A DNA stretch of 64,000 nt from Bin87 sp034423595 (GTDB lineage Bacteria; Chloroflexota; Dehalococcoidia; Lucifugimonadales; UBA3495). The notes beneath the pieces are model-generated. The model was not told the DNA's origin. It made no database searches and saw nothing but the letters and a program-made list of their open reading frames with translations. The stretch covers positions 1,426,001 to 1,490,000 of the forward strand of contig OZ242258.1 of NCBI GenBank assembly GCA_965207025.1. Direction: 5' to 3'. This document shows, piece after piece, positions 25,171-33,409 of this stretch; position 1 is the stretch's first letter, and each line of letters opens with the position of its first letter. The translations under genes and the position numbers were made by a program.

Positions 25171-27210
25171 TTATCCCAAAATCAGGTACAGCACGATGAT
25201 GACCACGCCGCCCACGGCCGCCACCAGCGGATACGTCTGCACCTGCCCATTCTGCGCCAGCGCGATCAGGCTGCCAATATTGCGGGAAATCCAGCCCACC
25301 ATCCCTACCATCCCATCCACTATGTTGCGATCCACCCAATCGGTAATCGCCGCCACGACGCGGTAAAACACCCGGCCAACGATAAGTCCTTCATACAGGT
25401 GGTCCAGGTAATACCGCTGTGCCAGCACGGTATGAACTGCACCGCCCTTGGTCAGTGGATCGTTGTTGGTGAACCCGCGCGGCCAGGCGTAGGTCAGAAC
25501 CGCCAGTCCGATCCCGGCCAACGCAACCACGTTGGAAATCACCGCCATCGCGATGCTGAACGGCGGCGCATGGTGTCCGTCGTGCAAACCGGACGCGAAG
25601 TAGTCCGTCAGCCAGTGCGAGGGTATAAGACCGAACAAGCTCTTCACCCCAATGGGGTTGGCGAGCCACCCCGCGATGACTGCTGACACGCCCAGGAAAA
25701 CCATCGGCCCGACCATCCACCACGGCGATTCACCCAAGTGTACGTGGTGACTGACGCCGGTGGGCGCGGGCTGCCCCGCTTCCTCGCAGTCGTGCAACTC
25801 CTGCTCGCCGCCGCCTCGGAACTCTCCGTGGAAGGTCAGATGCACCATGCGGAACGAGTAGAACGCGGTCAGCAGCACGCCTACCAGCAACAAAATGAAG
25901 ACCAGCATGCTCACCGACGTCTCCACCGCGCCCGTGCCGAGCCACGCCTCCAGCAGTATCTCGTCCTTGCTCCAGAACCCGGCCAGCGGGAATATCCCCA
26001 CCAGGCTCAGCGCCCCGATCACCGTCAGCCAGTACGTGAACGGCATCGCCCTGCGCAGCCCGCCCATATACATCATGTTGAAGGTGCCGGCAGCGTGGTT
26101 GACGCTACCCGCGCCGAGGAACAGCAGCGCCTTGAAAAAAGCGTGGGTGAACAGGTGGAATAGCGCGGCGTTGTACGCCCCAATCCCCAGCGCGGCCATC
26201 ATGTACCCCAGCTGGCTCACTGTCGAGTACGCCATCACCCGTTTGATGTCGTTGGCCGCCAGGCCCATCGTCGCGGCGAACACGGCGGTGAACGCTCCAA
26301 TCAACGCCACCACCATCATCGCCCCTTCGGATTCGGAGAACACCGGGAAGAACCGTCCCACCAGGAACACGCCGGCCGCCACCATAGTCGCCGCGTGAAT
26401 CAGCGCGCTGACGGGCGTCGGGCCTTCCATGGCGTCAGGCAGCCAGGTATGCAGGGGGAACTGTCCGCTCTTGCCGGCCGCTCCTGCGAACAATCCCAGG
26501 CACAGCCACAACAACGCTCCGCCGGCCACGATTCCCGCACCGCCTGCTGCTATCGGAGCCGCCGCGGTCCAGATGTCGGGAATGTGCAGCGCGTTCAAAC
26601 CCTGCGCCGCGAAGTCATCCGCCTGGAAGAACAGGAATATGATCGCCAGCAGGAACCCCACATCGCCGATCCGCGTGATGATAAACGCCTTTTTCGCCGC
26701 CGCCGCCGCCGATGGCCGGTCGTGCCAGAACCCGATCAGCAGGTAGGACGAAAGGCCCACCAGTTCCCAGAATACGTACATCTGAACGATGTTGGAGGCC
26801 AGTACCAATCCAATCATCGACGCGCTGAACAGCGACATGTAGGCGTAGTACCGCGCAAAGCTCTCGTCGCCGTCCATATAGGCCATCGAGTAGATTTGCA
26901 CCATCAGGCTGACGCCGGTAACCACCACCAGCATGACGTTGGTCAGCGGGTCCAGCAGCAACCCCATCTCGATGGAGGCCCCGGGCGCCAGGTGCAGCCA
27001 CAGGTGCGGCGCAAAGTCGTACACCACGCTGTGGGCATGAGATCTCAACAGCCAAAGCGAGAGCACGAACCCGATAGCCAGCGCCAGTATCGTAACGTAA
27101 CCGGCGGCTTTCGCCACGCTCGGCCCCAATGGCCGTATCACCCCGCCGATCAGCAGGAACGACGCAACGGGCAGCAGGAAGATTGCCCAGACCAGGGCTT
27201 CACTCAGCAT
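25171..27210 (-). CDS. nuoL: NADH-quinone oxidoreductase subunit L
   Basis: Distal antiporter-like subunit with the long C-terminal lateral helix. 679 residues. Conserved FWELVGLSSYLLIGFWHDR, SGQFPLHTWLPDAMEGPTPVSALIHAATMVAAGV and KRVMAYSTVSQLGYMM are present. A cytoplasmic insert near residues 470-490 is Gly/His-rich (GGGEQELHDCEEAGQPAPTG). It follows the DUF2007-like gene by 13 nt. Confidence 0.95.
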   Translation of the reverse strand: MLSEALVWAIFLLPVASFLLIGGVIRPLGPSVAKAAGYVTILALAIGFVLSLWLLRSHAHSVVYDFAPHLWLHLAPGASIEMGLLLDPLTNVMLVVVTGVSLMVQIYSMAYMDGDESFARYYAYMSLFSASMIGLVLASNIVQMYVFWELVGLSSYLLIGFWHDRPSAAAAAKKAFIITRIGDVGFLLAIIFLFFQADDFAAQGLNALHIPDIWTAAAPIAAGGAGIVAGGALLWLCLGLFAGAAGKSGQFPLHTWLPDAMEGPTPVSALIHAATMVAAGVFLVGRFFPVFSESEGAMMVVALIGAFTAVFAATMGLAANDIKRVMAYSTVSQLGYMMAALGIGAYNAALFHLFTHAFFKALLFLGAGSVNHAAGTFNMMYMGGLRRAMPFTYWLTVIGALSLVGIFPLAGFWSKDEILLEAWLGTGAVETSVSMLVFILLLVGVLLTAFYSFRMVHLTFHGEFRGGGEQELHDCEEAGQPAPTGVSHHVHLGESPWWMVGPMVFLGVSAVIAGWLANPIGVKSLFGLIPSHWLTDYFASGLHDGHHAPPFSIAMAVISNVVALAGIGLAVLTYAWPRGFTNNDPLTKGGAVHTVLAQRYYLDHLYEGLIVGRVFYRVVAAITDWVDRNIVDGMVGMVGWISRNIGSLIALAQNGQVQTYPLVAAVGGVVIIVLYLILG

Positions 27211-27223
27211 CTCGCGCCCTTCC

Positions 27224-27418
27224 TCACAGCTTCCGCACGATCTCTTCGGCTACGTGCTCGCGACCCTTGGGCACGTAGATGCGAAACGCCACCCGCTCGC
27301 TCCAGTCGCGAATGTCCCCCTCCGGCAGGATACGACTGGGCAAGCCCTCGGCTTCCAGGACTTCCTTCCAGATTTCCGCCGCCATCAGGTTCGGCGCGCG
27401 TTTGAATTCAACCCACAT
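27224..27418 (-). CDS. DUF2007-like small protein within the nuo operon
   Basis: 64 residues: MWVEFKRAPNLMAAEIWKEV, then LEAEGLPSRILPEGD and RIYVPKGREHVAEEIVRKL. The pattern (helix with AEGIP-like turn, then a strand of the form xxVPxxxxxxAxxxL) fits the DUF2007 'signal-transducing' fold. It lies between nuoK and nuoL, after a repeat of the GCTCATGGTGAGC type. Its role with complex I is unknown. Confidence 0.7.
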   Translation of the reverse strand: MWVEFKRAPNLMAAEIWKEVLEAEGLPSRILPEGDIRDWSERVAFRIYVPKGREHVAEEIVRKL

Positions 27419-27463
27419 ATTTCTGCTTTACTTGCCGTATCAGGTCGATTGCCAAGTGTGTTA

Positions 27464-27493
27464 CGACCCGCTCATGGTGAGCTTGTCGAACCA
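27464..27493. repeat. Dispersed repeat CCGCTCATGGTGAGC...GTCGAACCA, copy 1
   Basis: Contains CGACCCGCTCATGGTGAG followed by CTTGTCGAACCA, an imperfect palindrome. A closely similar copy is at 38848-38880 and a diverged one at about 40057-40090. It abuts the nuoK stop. Confidence 0.75.
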
Positions 27494-27823
27494 TCAGTGC
27501 CGCATCGCTGCCGCGTCGGTCAGGTCAACGCTCTCATTTGTCCGGAACATCGCAAACACAATCCCCAAACCCAACGCGATCTCCGCCGCTGCCACCGTGA
27601 TGATGAAGACGGCGAATACCTGTCCCGTCAGCACCGCCGATAGCGTTTCCTGCACCGCATACGGCATAACCCAGCGGCCCATCGCCACCAGCGTCAGATT
27701 CACACCGTTGAACATCAGCTCAATGGACATCAGCACGGCGATAAAGTTCCTCCGCGCCAGCGCTCCGTACAGGCCCACGCAGAACAGCACGGCGGCAACC
27801 ACCAGCATCGATTCCAACGACAC
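27494..27823 (-). CDS. nuoK: NADH-quinone oxidoreductase subunit K
   Basis: 109 residues, three membrane helices. Conserved Glu residues are in LMSIELMFNGVNL and VAAAEIALGLGI. The start is a GTG at 27823 with GGGAGG upstream; this gives the family N-terminus SLESMLVVAAVLFCVGLYG. The longer ORF overlaps nuoJ in another frame. 4 nt after nuoJ. Confidence 0.93.
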   Translation of the reverse strand: MSLESMLVVAAVLFCVGLYGALARRNFIAVLMSIELMFNGVNLTLVAMGRWVMPYAVQETLSAVLTGQVFAVFIITVAAAEIALGLGIVFAMFRTNESVDLTDAAAMRH

Positions 27824-27827
27824 CGTG

Positions 27828-28421
27828 CTACCTCCCTCGCCCGCGCGCCAGCGCCAGCCCGCCAATCGCGGCGGCCAGCAGCAGCAGCGATACCGCCTCA
27901 AACGGCAGCACGAACTCGCCGATCAGCAGGTCGGCCAACCCGCCGCCGGCCACGCTTTCCACTTCCTGCGCCGACAGACCCGATTCGGCAAGCCTGGATG
28001 CGTCCGGTATGCCCACCGCCTGCGTCTGCGCGATCTGAGACTTGGCCTCCAGTCCCGCGCCGGCCAGCGTCGTCCAGTCCGTCGTAACCGCCGTGAATAT
28101 CATCGCCGCCAGCAGCAGCGCCGACACCAACCCCGCCGGTATCTGCAAACGGTTCGGCGCATTGCCCTGCTGCACGTCCCGCGTCAGCATGACGCCGAAT
28201 ATGAACAGAACGGCGATAGCGCCTACGTAGATCAGTATTTGCACCACCGCCAAGAATTCCGCGTTCATCAACACGTAGAAACCGCCCACCGCTACGAACA
28301 CCGTCGCCAGCAGCAACGCCGCCCGGAAGAGGTCGCGCACCATCACCACGCCCACGGCGCCGGCAATCGCCACCACGGCCAGGGCCCAGAAAACTACGTC
28401 CTTGAACCACTCGCCGCCCAT
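27828..28421 (-). CDS. nuoJ: NADH-quinone oxidoreductase subunit J
   Basis: 197 residues with five predicted helices; FLAVVQILIYVGAIAVLFIFGVML is the characteristic third helix region with the pi-bulge. It directly follows nuoI with no gap and precedes nuoK. Confidence 0.93.
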   Translation of the reverse strand: MGGEWFKDVVFWALAVVAIAGAVGVVMVRDLFRAALLLATVFVAVGGFYVLMNAEFLAVVQILIYVGAIAVLFIFGVMLTRDVQQGNAPNRLQIPAGLVSALLLAAMIFTAVTTDWTTLAGAGLEAKSQIAQTQAVGIPDASRLAESGLSAQEVESVAGGGLADLLIGEFVLPFEAVSLLLLAAAIGGLALARGRGR

Positions 28422-29009
28422 CTAGCTCCCGTCCTCCGCGCTCTGACCGCTCGTGTTGCCACCGGTCAGCCGCATCCCCGCTTTCTCGCGCTGATGCCAC
28501 CGCCAGTTTTCCCGTCCCACTTCCCGCCATCCCAGCGGCCGGCTGACTCCCGGTTTGTATTCCATCCCCTCCAGCTGTGGCCGGAACCACGTGCTCGGAT
28601 GCTTGTCCGCCTGCCGCAGGCGATCAATGGAGATCACCAAGTCCGTCCGCTTGTACTGCCCTTCTTCAAACCCGCTGCCCATGAACAGCGCGTCGTATGG
28701 ACACGCCTCCACACACAACCCGCAGAACATGCACCGTTGCAACTCGATGTCAAAAACCTCCAAGCGGTACTTGTCGCCCTGCAACGGGGCCGTTTCACTG
28801 GGTGAAGTCACGATCTTGATGATTCCCAGCGGGCAGTATTTAGCGCACGACGCGCAGCCCGTGCACCGCTCCTCGTACCAGGTAAATTCCTCGCCTCGGA
28901 ACCTGGGGTGCTGCTTTATCCGTTGCTCCGGATACGATGTCGTGAAAGGCTTCCGCGCCAAGTTCGTCAGCGTTACCAGCAGCCCTTTCGCCATTTCCAG
29001 CCCGTACAT
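28422..29009 (-). CDS. nuoI: NADH-quinone oxidoreductase subunit I
   Basis: Carries clusters N6a and N6b in the peripheral arm. 195 residues with CTGCASCAKYCPLGI and CMFCGLCVEACPYDAL, both full [4Fe-4S] motifs. An N-terminal amphipathic helix (LLVTLTNLARKPFTTSYPEQ) contacts the membrane. The C-terminal 60 residues are long and variable. Confidence 0.95.
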   Translation of the reverse strand: MYGLEMAKGLLVTLTNLARKPFTTSYPEQRIKQHPRFRGEEFTWYEERCTGCASCAKYCPLGIIKIVTSPSETAPLQGDKYRLEVFDIELQRCMFCGLCVEACPYDALFMGSGFEEGQYKRTDLVISIDRLRQADKHPSTWFRPQLEGMEYKPGVSRPLGWREVGRENWRWHQREKAGMRLTGGNTSGQSAEDGS

Positions 29010-29027
29010 CGCTACTCCTCCCTGGCT

Positions 29028-30260
29028 CTAGCCCACTTCAATAGTTGGGACGCCGCGCACCACCGGCGACGCGGCCGCCGTGGTCTGCGAACTGTTCCGC
29101 ACCTTCTGCCGGATGATGCGCCCGAACAACAATATGGACACCACCGCCACCGGGATGTTGATCGCCGTCATGATCCAGAGATCAACCATGTCCAGCGCGC
29201 CGTTGGCGTCTCGCAGGAAGTACACCTCCAGCGTCACCGCCGCCAGGTTGATGAAACTCAGCGGCATCAGGAACTTCCAGCACACCGCCATAATCTGATC
29301 CAGACGCAGCCGAGGGAATGTAGAGCGGATCCAGACGAACAGGAATATACCGATGAACGTCTTGATCAGGAACCACAGCCAGCCCAGCCAGTCGGCCACC
29401 GGCCCGGCCCATCCGGCCAGGAACAGCGTGGCGATGAGTCCCGAAACGAACAGCGCGCCGCCGAACTCCGCCGCCTGTATCAATGCGAACTTGATGCCGC
29501 TGTACTCGGTGTGATACCCGGCGATGATTTCTGATTCGGCCTCGGCTACGTCAAACGGCGTCCGGTTCAATTCCGCCGACATTCCCGCCAGGAACACGAA
29601 GAACGCCAGCGGCTGCACCAGGAAGAACGGCACCGCCTGCGCCACCACGATGTCACCCAGCGACATTGATCCGGCGACGATCACCACTCCCAGCAATGAC
29701 AGCACCACCGGCACCTCATAACTGATGAGCACCGCCACGGCCCGGCCCGCGCCAAACAGTGCATACCGATTGTTCGACGCCCAGCCCGCCGTAAAAATGG
29801 CGATGGACGTAAGCGAACTCACCGCCAGGATGAACAGCACGCCCACGTTGAGATCAACCAGCGCGACATCCTTGGCGAACGGTATCACCGCAGTCGCCAC
29901 CAGCAGCGACGCCACCATGATCACGGGCACCGCCGTGAACGCCAGCCGGTCGGCGCCATAGGGGATGATGTCTTCTTTCGTGATGAGCTTGGCCAGGTCT
30001 GCGATGGGTTGCAGCGCGCCGAACGGGCCCCAGCGGTTGGGTCCGACCCGGTTCTGGAACCGGCCCAGCAGCCGCCGCTCGCCCCAGCTCACTATCGCCG
30101 CGCCCAGCAGCACTGCGTTGATTAGGATCAGCATGATCACCAGGCCGGCAATCACGAACGCCAACCAGCACGGCAGCACGTAGGCCGCCGCATTGTAAAT
30201 CAGCGCAAATAGCGGGTTACCGCCCAGCGCGCCCTGCGGGTCGAGGTGGCACCCGTTCAT
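29028..30260 (-). CDS. nuoH: NADH-quinone oxidoreductase subunit H
   Basis: Membrane subunit at the quinone site. 410 residues, about 60 longer than usual, with extra residues at both ends. Conserved SWGERRLLGRFQNRVGPNRWGPFGALQPIADLAKLITKED is present, as are NRTPFDVAEAESEIIAGYHTEYSG and FLFVWIRSTFPRLRLDQIM. It overlaps nuoD by 4 nt. Confidence 0.95.
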   Translation of the reverse strand: MNGCHLDPQGALGGNPLFALIYNAAAYVLPCWLAFVIAGLVIMLILINAVLLGAAIVSWGERRLLGRFQNRVGPNRWGPFGALQPIADLAKLITKEDIIPYGADRLAFTAVPVIMVASLLVATAVIPFAKDVALVDLNVGVLFILAVSSLTSIAIFTAGWASNNRYALFGAGRAVAVLISYEVPVVLSLLGVVIVAGSMSLGDIVVAQAVPFFLVQPLAFFVFLAGMSAELNRTPFDVAEAESEIIAGYHTEYSGIKFALIQAAEFGGALFVSGLIATLFLAGWAGPVADWLGWLWFLIKTFIGIFLFVWIRSTFPRLRLDQIMAVCWKFLMPLSFINLAAVTLEVYFLRDANGALDMVDLWIMTAINIPVAVVSILLFGRIIRQKVRNSSQTTAAASPVVRGVPTIEVG

Positions 30261-31363
30261 CTGTCCACCTCACCCATGTTTATATCAACGCTGCCCAGCG
30301 AAACGATCATGTCCGCCAGCTTCCAACCCAGCAGCAGGTGCTCGGTGATGGTCAGGTTGATCAGGGAAGGCGACCGGATTTTGCACCGGTAAGGCGACAC
30401 TCCGCCGTCGCTCACCAGGAGAAACCCCAGTTCGCCCTTGGACGCCTCCACTCTTCCGTATGCTTCCGCTCCCGGCGCTGCCCGCAGCACCAGCGGCAGC
30501 TCCAATCTCACCGGCCCCGGCTCAATCTGCGCGATGCACTGCCTTACTATGCGCAGGCTCTGCTTCACCTCTTGCATTCGCACCCAGAAACGGTCGTAGT
30601 TGTCTCCCACGCTCCCCACCGGCACGTCGAACTCCACCTCGTCGTAAGCATCGTAGGGCGCCATCTTGCGCCAGTCCCAGTTGATCCCGCTCGCCCGCAG
30701 CACCGGCCCGCTCACCGAGCAGTTGATGGCTACGTCGGCGGGCAGCGGGCTGACCCCGCGCGTGCGCACCATCAGAATCTCGTTGTTCAGCAACAGATTC
30801 TCCAGTTCTTCCAGCTCGCCCTCAAAGTCGTCCAAAAATTGGTTCAGGGCTGGCCAGAAATCCGCCGGCGCGTCCGAAAACACGCCGCCCGGCCTCATGT
30901 AGCTGACCGTGATACGCGCGCCGCACAGCATTTCGAACAGGTCCAGAATCCGCTCCCGGCTGCGGAACGTGTACATCAGCGGCGTCCCGAACGCCCCCAG
31001 TTCCTGCACGAAGAAACCCACGGCAATCAGGTGGCTGGCGATGCGCTGCAACTCCGCCGTCAGCGTCCGGAGGTACTTTCCCCGCGGCGGTGGCTCGATC
31101 CCAAGCAACTGCTCCACCGCCAGGCAATACGCCTGGTTGTTGATCATCGACGACGTGTAGTCCAGACGGTCGGTTAGCGTGACCACCTGCACGTAGTTGC
31201 GTTCCTCGGCCAGCTTCTCGGTGCCCCGGTGCAGGTATCCCAGCACCGGCTCTACTTCAACAATGTCCTCGCCGTCAAACGTGATGCGAACCCGGAACAC
31301 CCCGTGCGTGCTCGGATGCTGCGGCCCAACGTTGACCGTCATGGGTTCGGTGCGAATCGTCAT
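30257..31363 (-). CDS. nuoD: NADH-quinone oxidoreductase subunit D (49-kDa)
   Basis: Quinone-site subunit related to the large subunit of NiFe hydrogenases. 368 residues. N-terminal NVGPQHPSTHGVFRVRITFDG, then PVLGYLHRGTEKLAEERNY, and the C-terminal SVDINMGEVDR end that is typical of NuoD. It is separate from nuoC (21 nt gap), not fused. Confidence 0.95.
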   Translation of the reverse strand: MTIRTEPMTVNVGPQHPSTHGVFRVRITFDGEDIVEVEPVLGYLHRGTEKLAEERNYVQVVTLTDRLDYTSSMINNQAYCLAVEQLLGIEPPPRGKYLRTLTAELQRIASHLIAVGFFVQELGAFGTPLMYTFRSRERILDLFEMLCGARITVSYMRPGGVFSDAPADFWPALNQFLDDFEGELEELENLLLNNEILMVRTRGVSPLPADVAINCSVSGPVLRASGINWDWRKMAPYDAYDEVEFDVPVGSVGDNYDRFWVRMQEVKQSLRIVRQCIAQIEPGPVRLELPLVLRAAPGAEAYGRVEASKGELGFLLVSDGGVSPYRCKIRSPSLINLTITEHLLLGWKLADMIVSLGSVDINMGEVDR

Positions 31364-31384
31364 CGTGAACCTTCTGCGCTCCGC

Positions 31385-31828
31385 CTACAGAAAATCCTTG
31401 CGCAGCGGATGGCCATCAAACCCTTCCCACAGCATGATTCGCTTCATGTTGGGATGCCCGGTGAACCGAATCCCCATCAGATCCCAGATCTCCCGTTCCT
31501 GGAAATCAGCGCCCTTCCAAACATTGACCACCGACGCCGCGATGGGTTCTTCCCGGCCATACACTCGGCTGCGAACTACGCCGGTGTGTTCCCTGGCCAG
31601 CGACATGAGGTGATATACCAACTCGAAGTGCTCCACGAAATCAATCGCGCTTACCGAGTTCAAATAGGCGAAATCAATGTCAGGGTCGTCGTGCAGAAAG
31701 GCTGCTACCGACCCCATCGCTTCCGGCCGCACCCACACCGCCGAGTCATTCCAATCAACCACCGCGTTCGGCGTCGCTTCCTGCAAACGCCGGGCCAGGG
31801 TTTCGCCGGGTATCGCCGCCAGCGTCAC
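31385..31828 (-). CDS. nuoC: NADH-quinone oxidoreductase subunit C (30-kDa)
   Basis: 147 residues, short for the family. Contains the signature FQEREIWDLMGIRFTGHPNMKRIMLWEGFDGHPLRKDFL at the C-terminus, and a ferredoxin-like N-terminal part. The first codon overlaps the nuoB stop by 4 nt. Confidence 0.93.
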   Translation of the reverse strand: MTLAAIPGETLARRLQEATPNAVVDWNDSAVWVRPEAMGSVAAFLHDDPDIDFAYLNSVSAIDFVEHFELVYHLMSLAREHTGVVRSRVYGREEPIAASVVNVWKGADFQEREIWDLMGIRFTGHPNMKRIMLWEGFDGHPLRKDFL

Positions 31829-32457
31829 GGCTTGAAACTCCGGTCGCCAACGTTCCGGTACTTCTTGATCTTCTCGTGCAGTTCCATGATGCCATACAAA
31901 AGAGCATCAGGACGTGGCGGGCATCCCGGAACGTACACATCCACCGGGATGACGTGATCCACACCCGGAACCACGCTGTACGATCCATAGTACGGGCCGC
32001 CGCTGGTGGCGCAAACCCCCATGGAGATTACCCAGCGGGGTTCGGCCATCTGCTCGTAGATCCGCTTGATCGGCGGCGCCATTTTCCACGTAACCGTCCC
32101 CGCGACTATCATCAGGTCCGCCTGCCGGGGCGACGCCCGGAACACTTCCATCCCGAAACGCGAGATGTCAAACCGCCCCATCGCCGTAGCCATCATCTCA
32201 AACGCGCAGCAGGCCAGGCCGAAGGACACCGGCCAGAGCGCCGACTTGCGGCTCCAGTTCACCAGCGCATCCACCGACGTTACCATCAGGTTCCGTTTCA
32301 GGTCGTCGGGAACTTCAATCGCCGGTACTTCGATGGGCGATTGCGACGACGAGATGAGATCATTCACCAACTGCCCTTCGGAACGGTCGATCTCCCAGGT
32401 CCGGCTGTGCAGCGGCCCGCCCACCGACGGCAGCTCAAAATGCGTCGATTCCACCAT
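31825..32457 (-). CDS. nuoB: NADH-quinone oxidoreductase subunit B (PSST)
   Basis: Holds cluster N2. 210 residues. All four cysteine ligands are visible: the CC pair in FGLACCAFEMMA, then MGVCATSGGPY and VPGCPPRPDALLYG. The N-terminal 50 residues are an acidic extension. 4 nt after nuoA. Confidence 0.95.
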   Translation of the reverse strand: MVESTHFELPSVGGPLHSRTWEIDRSEGQLVNDLISSSQSPIEVPAIEVPDDLKRNLMVTSVDALVNWSRKSALWPVSFGLACCAFEMMATAMGRFDISRFGMEVFRASPRQADLMIVAGTVTWKMAPPIKRIYEQMAEPRWVISMGVCATSGGPYYGSYSVVPGVDHVIPVDVYVPGCPPRPDALLYGIMELHEKIKKYRNVGDRSFKP

Positions 32458-32461
32458 TTCG

Positions 32462-32848
32462 CTACCCCTGCCACTCCAGGTCCCGCTTGCGCCAGGCGTA
32501 TGCCCAAGCCAGCAGCAGGATGCCTACGAACACCGCCATCTCAATCAGGGCAAACAGCTCCAGTGTCAGGAACTTCGTGGCCCAAGGATACAGGAACACC
32601 ACCTCCACATCGAAAATCACGAAGAGGATGGCGAACATATAGTAACGAAACTGGAACCGGTTCCACGTCCCGCCAATGGTCTGCACGCCGCACTCGTAGG
32701 TGTCATGCTTCACCGGGTCCGGGCGCACCGGTCGTATCCCCAACCGCGACAGCTCATACGACGCCCCCAGCATGCTGCACGGGACGATTATGGAAAGCGC
32801 CAAGAAGATGGCGATCAGGCCGTATTGACCAAAATAATCTTCTAGCAT
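32462..32848 (-). CDS. nuoA: NADH-quinone oxidoreductase subunit A
   Basis: 128 residues, three helices, with the conserved loop KHDTYECGVQTIGGTWNRFQFRYYMFAILFVIFDVEVVFLYPWA. The ATG at 32848 is chosen over a TTG at 32872; AGGGGG lies about 12 nt upstream. First gene of the nuo operon. No nuoE, nuoF or nuoG is found anywhere in the window. Confidence 0.94.
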   Translation of the reverse strand: MLEDYFGQYGLIAIFLALSIIVPCSMLGASYELSRLGIRPVRPDPVKHDTYECGVQTIGGTWNRFQFRYYMFAILFVIFDVEVVFLYPWATKFLTLELFALIEMAVFVGILLLAWAYAWRKRDLEWQG

Positions 32849-32938
32849 TTCGGTGCTTTGCCCCCTCGCCAAAGCGCCCTTGCCGGGTCAGCGGATTCGT
32901 CTAGCGGCAGCGAACCACCTGGCTGAATGAGCGGCGGC

Positions 32939-32947
32939 ATTATAGCA
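32939..32947 (-). promoter_or_regulatory. Extended -10 promoter of the nuo operon
   Basis: On the minus strand TGC-TATAAT (32947-32939), an extended -10, lies 91 nt upstream of the nuoA ATG. No good -35 is visible, as expected for extended -10 promoters. The same TGC-TAT core occurs at several starts in this window. Confidence 0.5.
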
Positions 32948-32966
32948 TAACTGCCGCGCTGTTACG

Positions 32967-32975
32967 TGCTATCAT
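32967..32975 (+). promoter_or_regulatory. Extended -10 promoter of the DUF7662-PIN pair
   Basis: TGC-TATCAT, 32 nt upstream of the ATG at 33008. It is divergent from, and about 20 bp away from, the nuo -10 box, so the two could share control. Confidence 0.4.
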
Positions 32976-33007
32976 CGGACCGGAACGTAGCAAAAGAGGA
33001 TATTCCC

Positions 33008-33403
33008 ATGTCGATAGAGCCACATGAACAAATCCGGGAGAAAGCACAACGCAGCAAGTACCGGAACCTGTACCACCACCTCTGCGGTCGCCGGGGTTTG
33101 GTCTGGAACGCCTCTTTCGCCGAAGTCGAAACCATCCTTGGCTTCAAACTTCCGGTAGCGGCCCGTCGCCATAAATCATGGTGGAGAAACGAGAGCACCG
33201 GCAACCGCCATGTACAATCTCTTGCCTGGACTTCCGCCGGCTGGGATGCCGCCAACGTCAATTTGAAAATTGAGTCCCTGTCCTTCCGTCGCCGAAGAAC
33301 GCAGCCAATCAATCTCGACGAAGTCTGGCCGGTGCACCACGCTGGCGGTTGGCCACCAGGGTTCACGGTCAGTCGAGAGCAAATCTATGAGGAACAGATT
33401 TGA
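33008..33403 (+). CDS. DUF7662-like protein, possible antitoxin partner
   Basis: 131 residues. The core KYRNLYHHLCGRRGLVWNAS-FAEVETILGFKLPVAARRH-KSWWRNE, then SLAWTSAGWDAANVNL, matches the DUF7662 pattern as I remember it (a small alpha/beta domain; function unknown). The ATG at 33008 has AGAGGA upstream. It is followed after 6 nt by a PIN gene whose ribosome-binding site overlaps this gene's stop. The tight pairing and lower GC (about 53 percent) suggest a toxin-antitoxin-like module; that role is inference. Confidence 0.7.
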   Translation: MSIEPHEQIREKAQRSKYRNLYHHLCGRRGLVWNASFAEVETILGFKLPVAARRHKSWWRNESTGNRHVQSLAWTSAGWDAANVNLKIESLSFRRRRTQPINLDEVWPVHHAGGWPPGFTVSREQIYEEQI

Positions 33404-33409
33404 GGCGCT

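Noticed and set aside
27279..28805. A 508-codon plus-strand frame over nuoK, nuoJ and nuoI
   Set aside because: Antisense shadow; part of it is a translated dispersed repeat (YDPLMVSLSNHQ).
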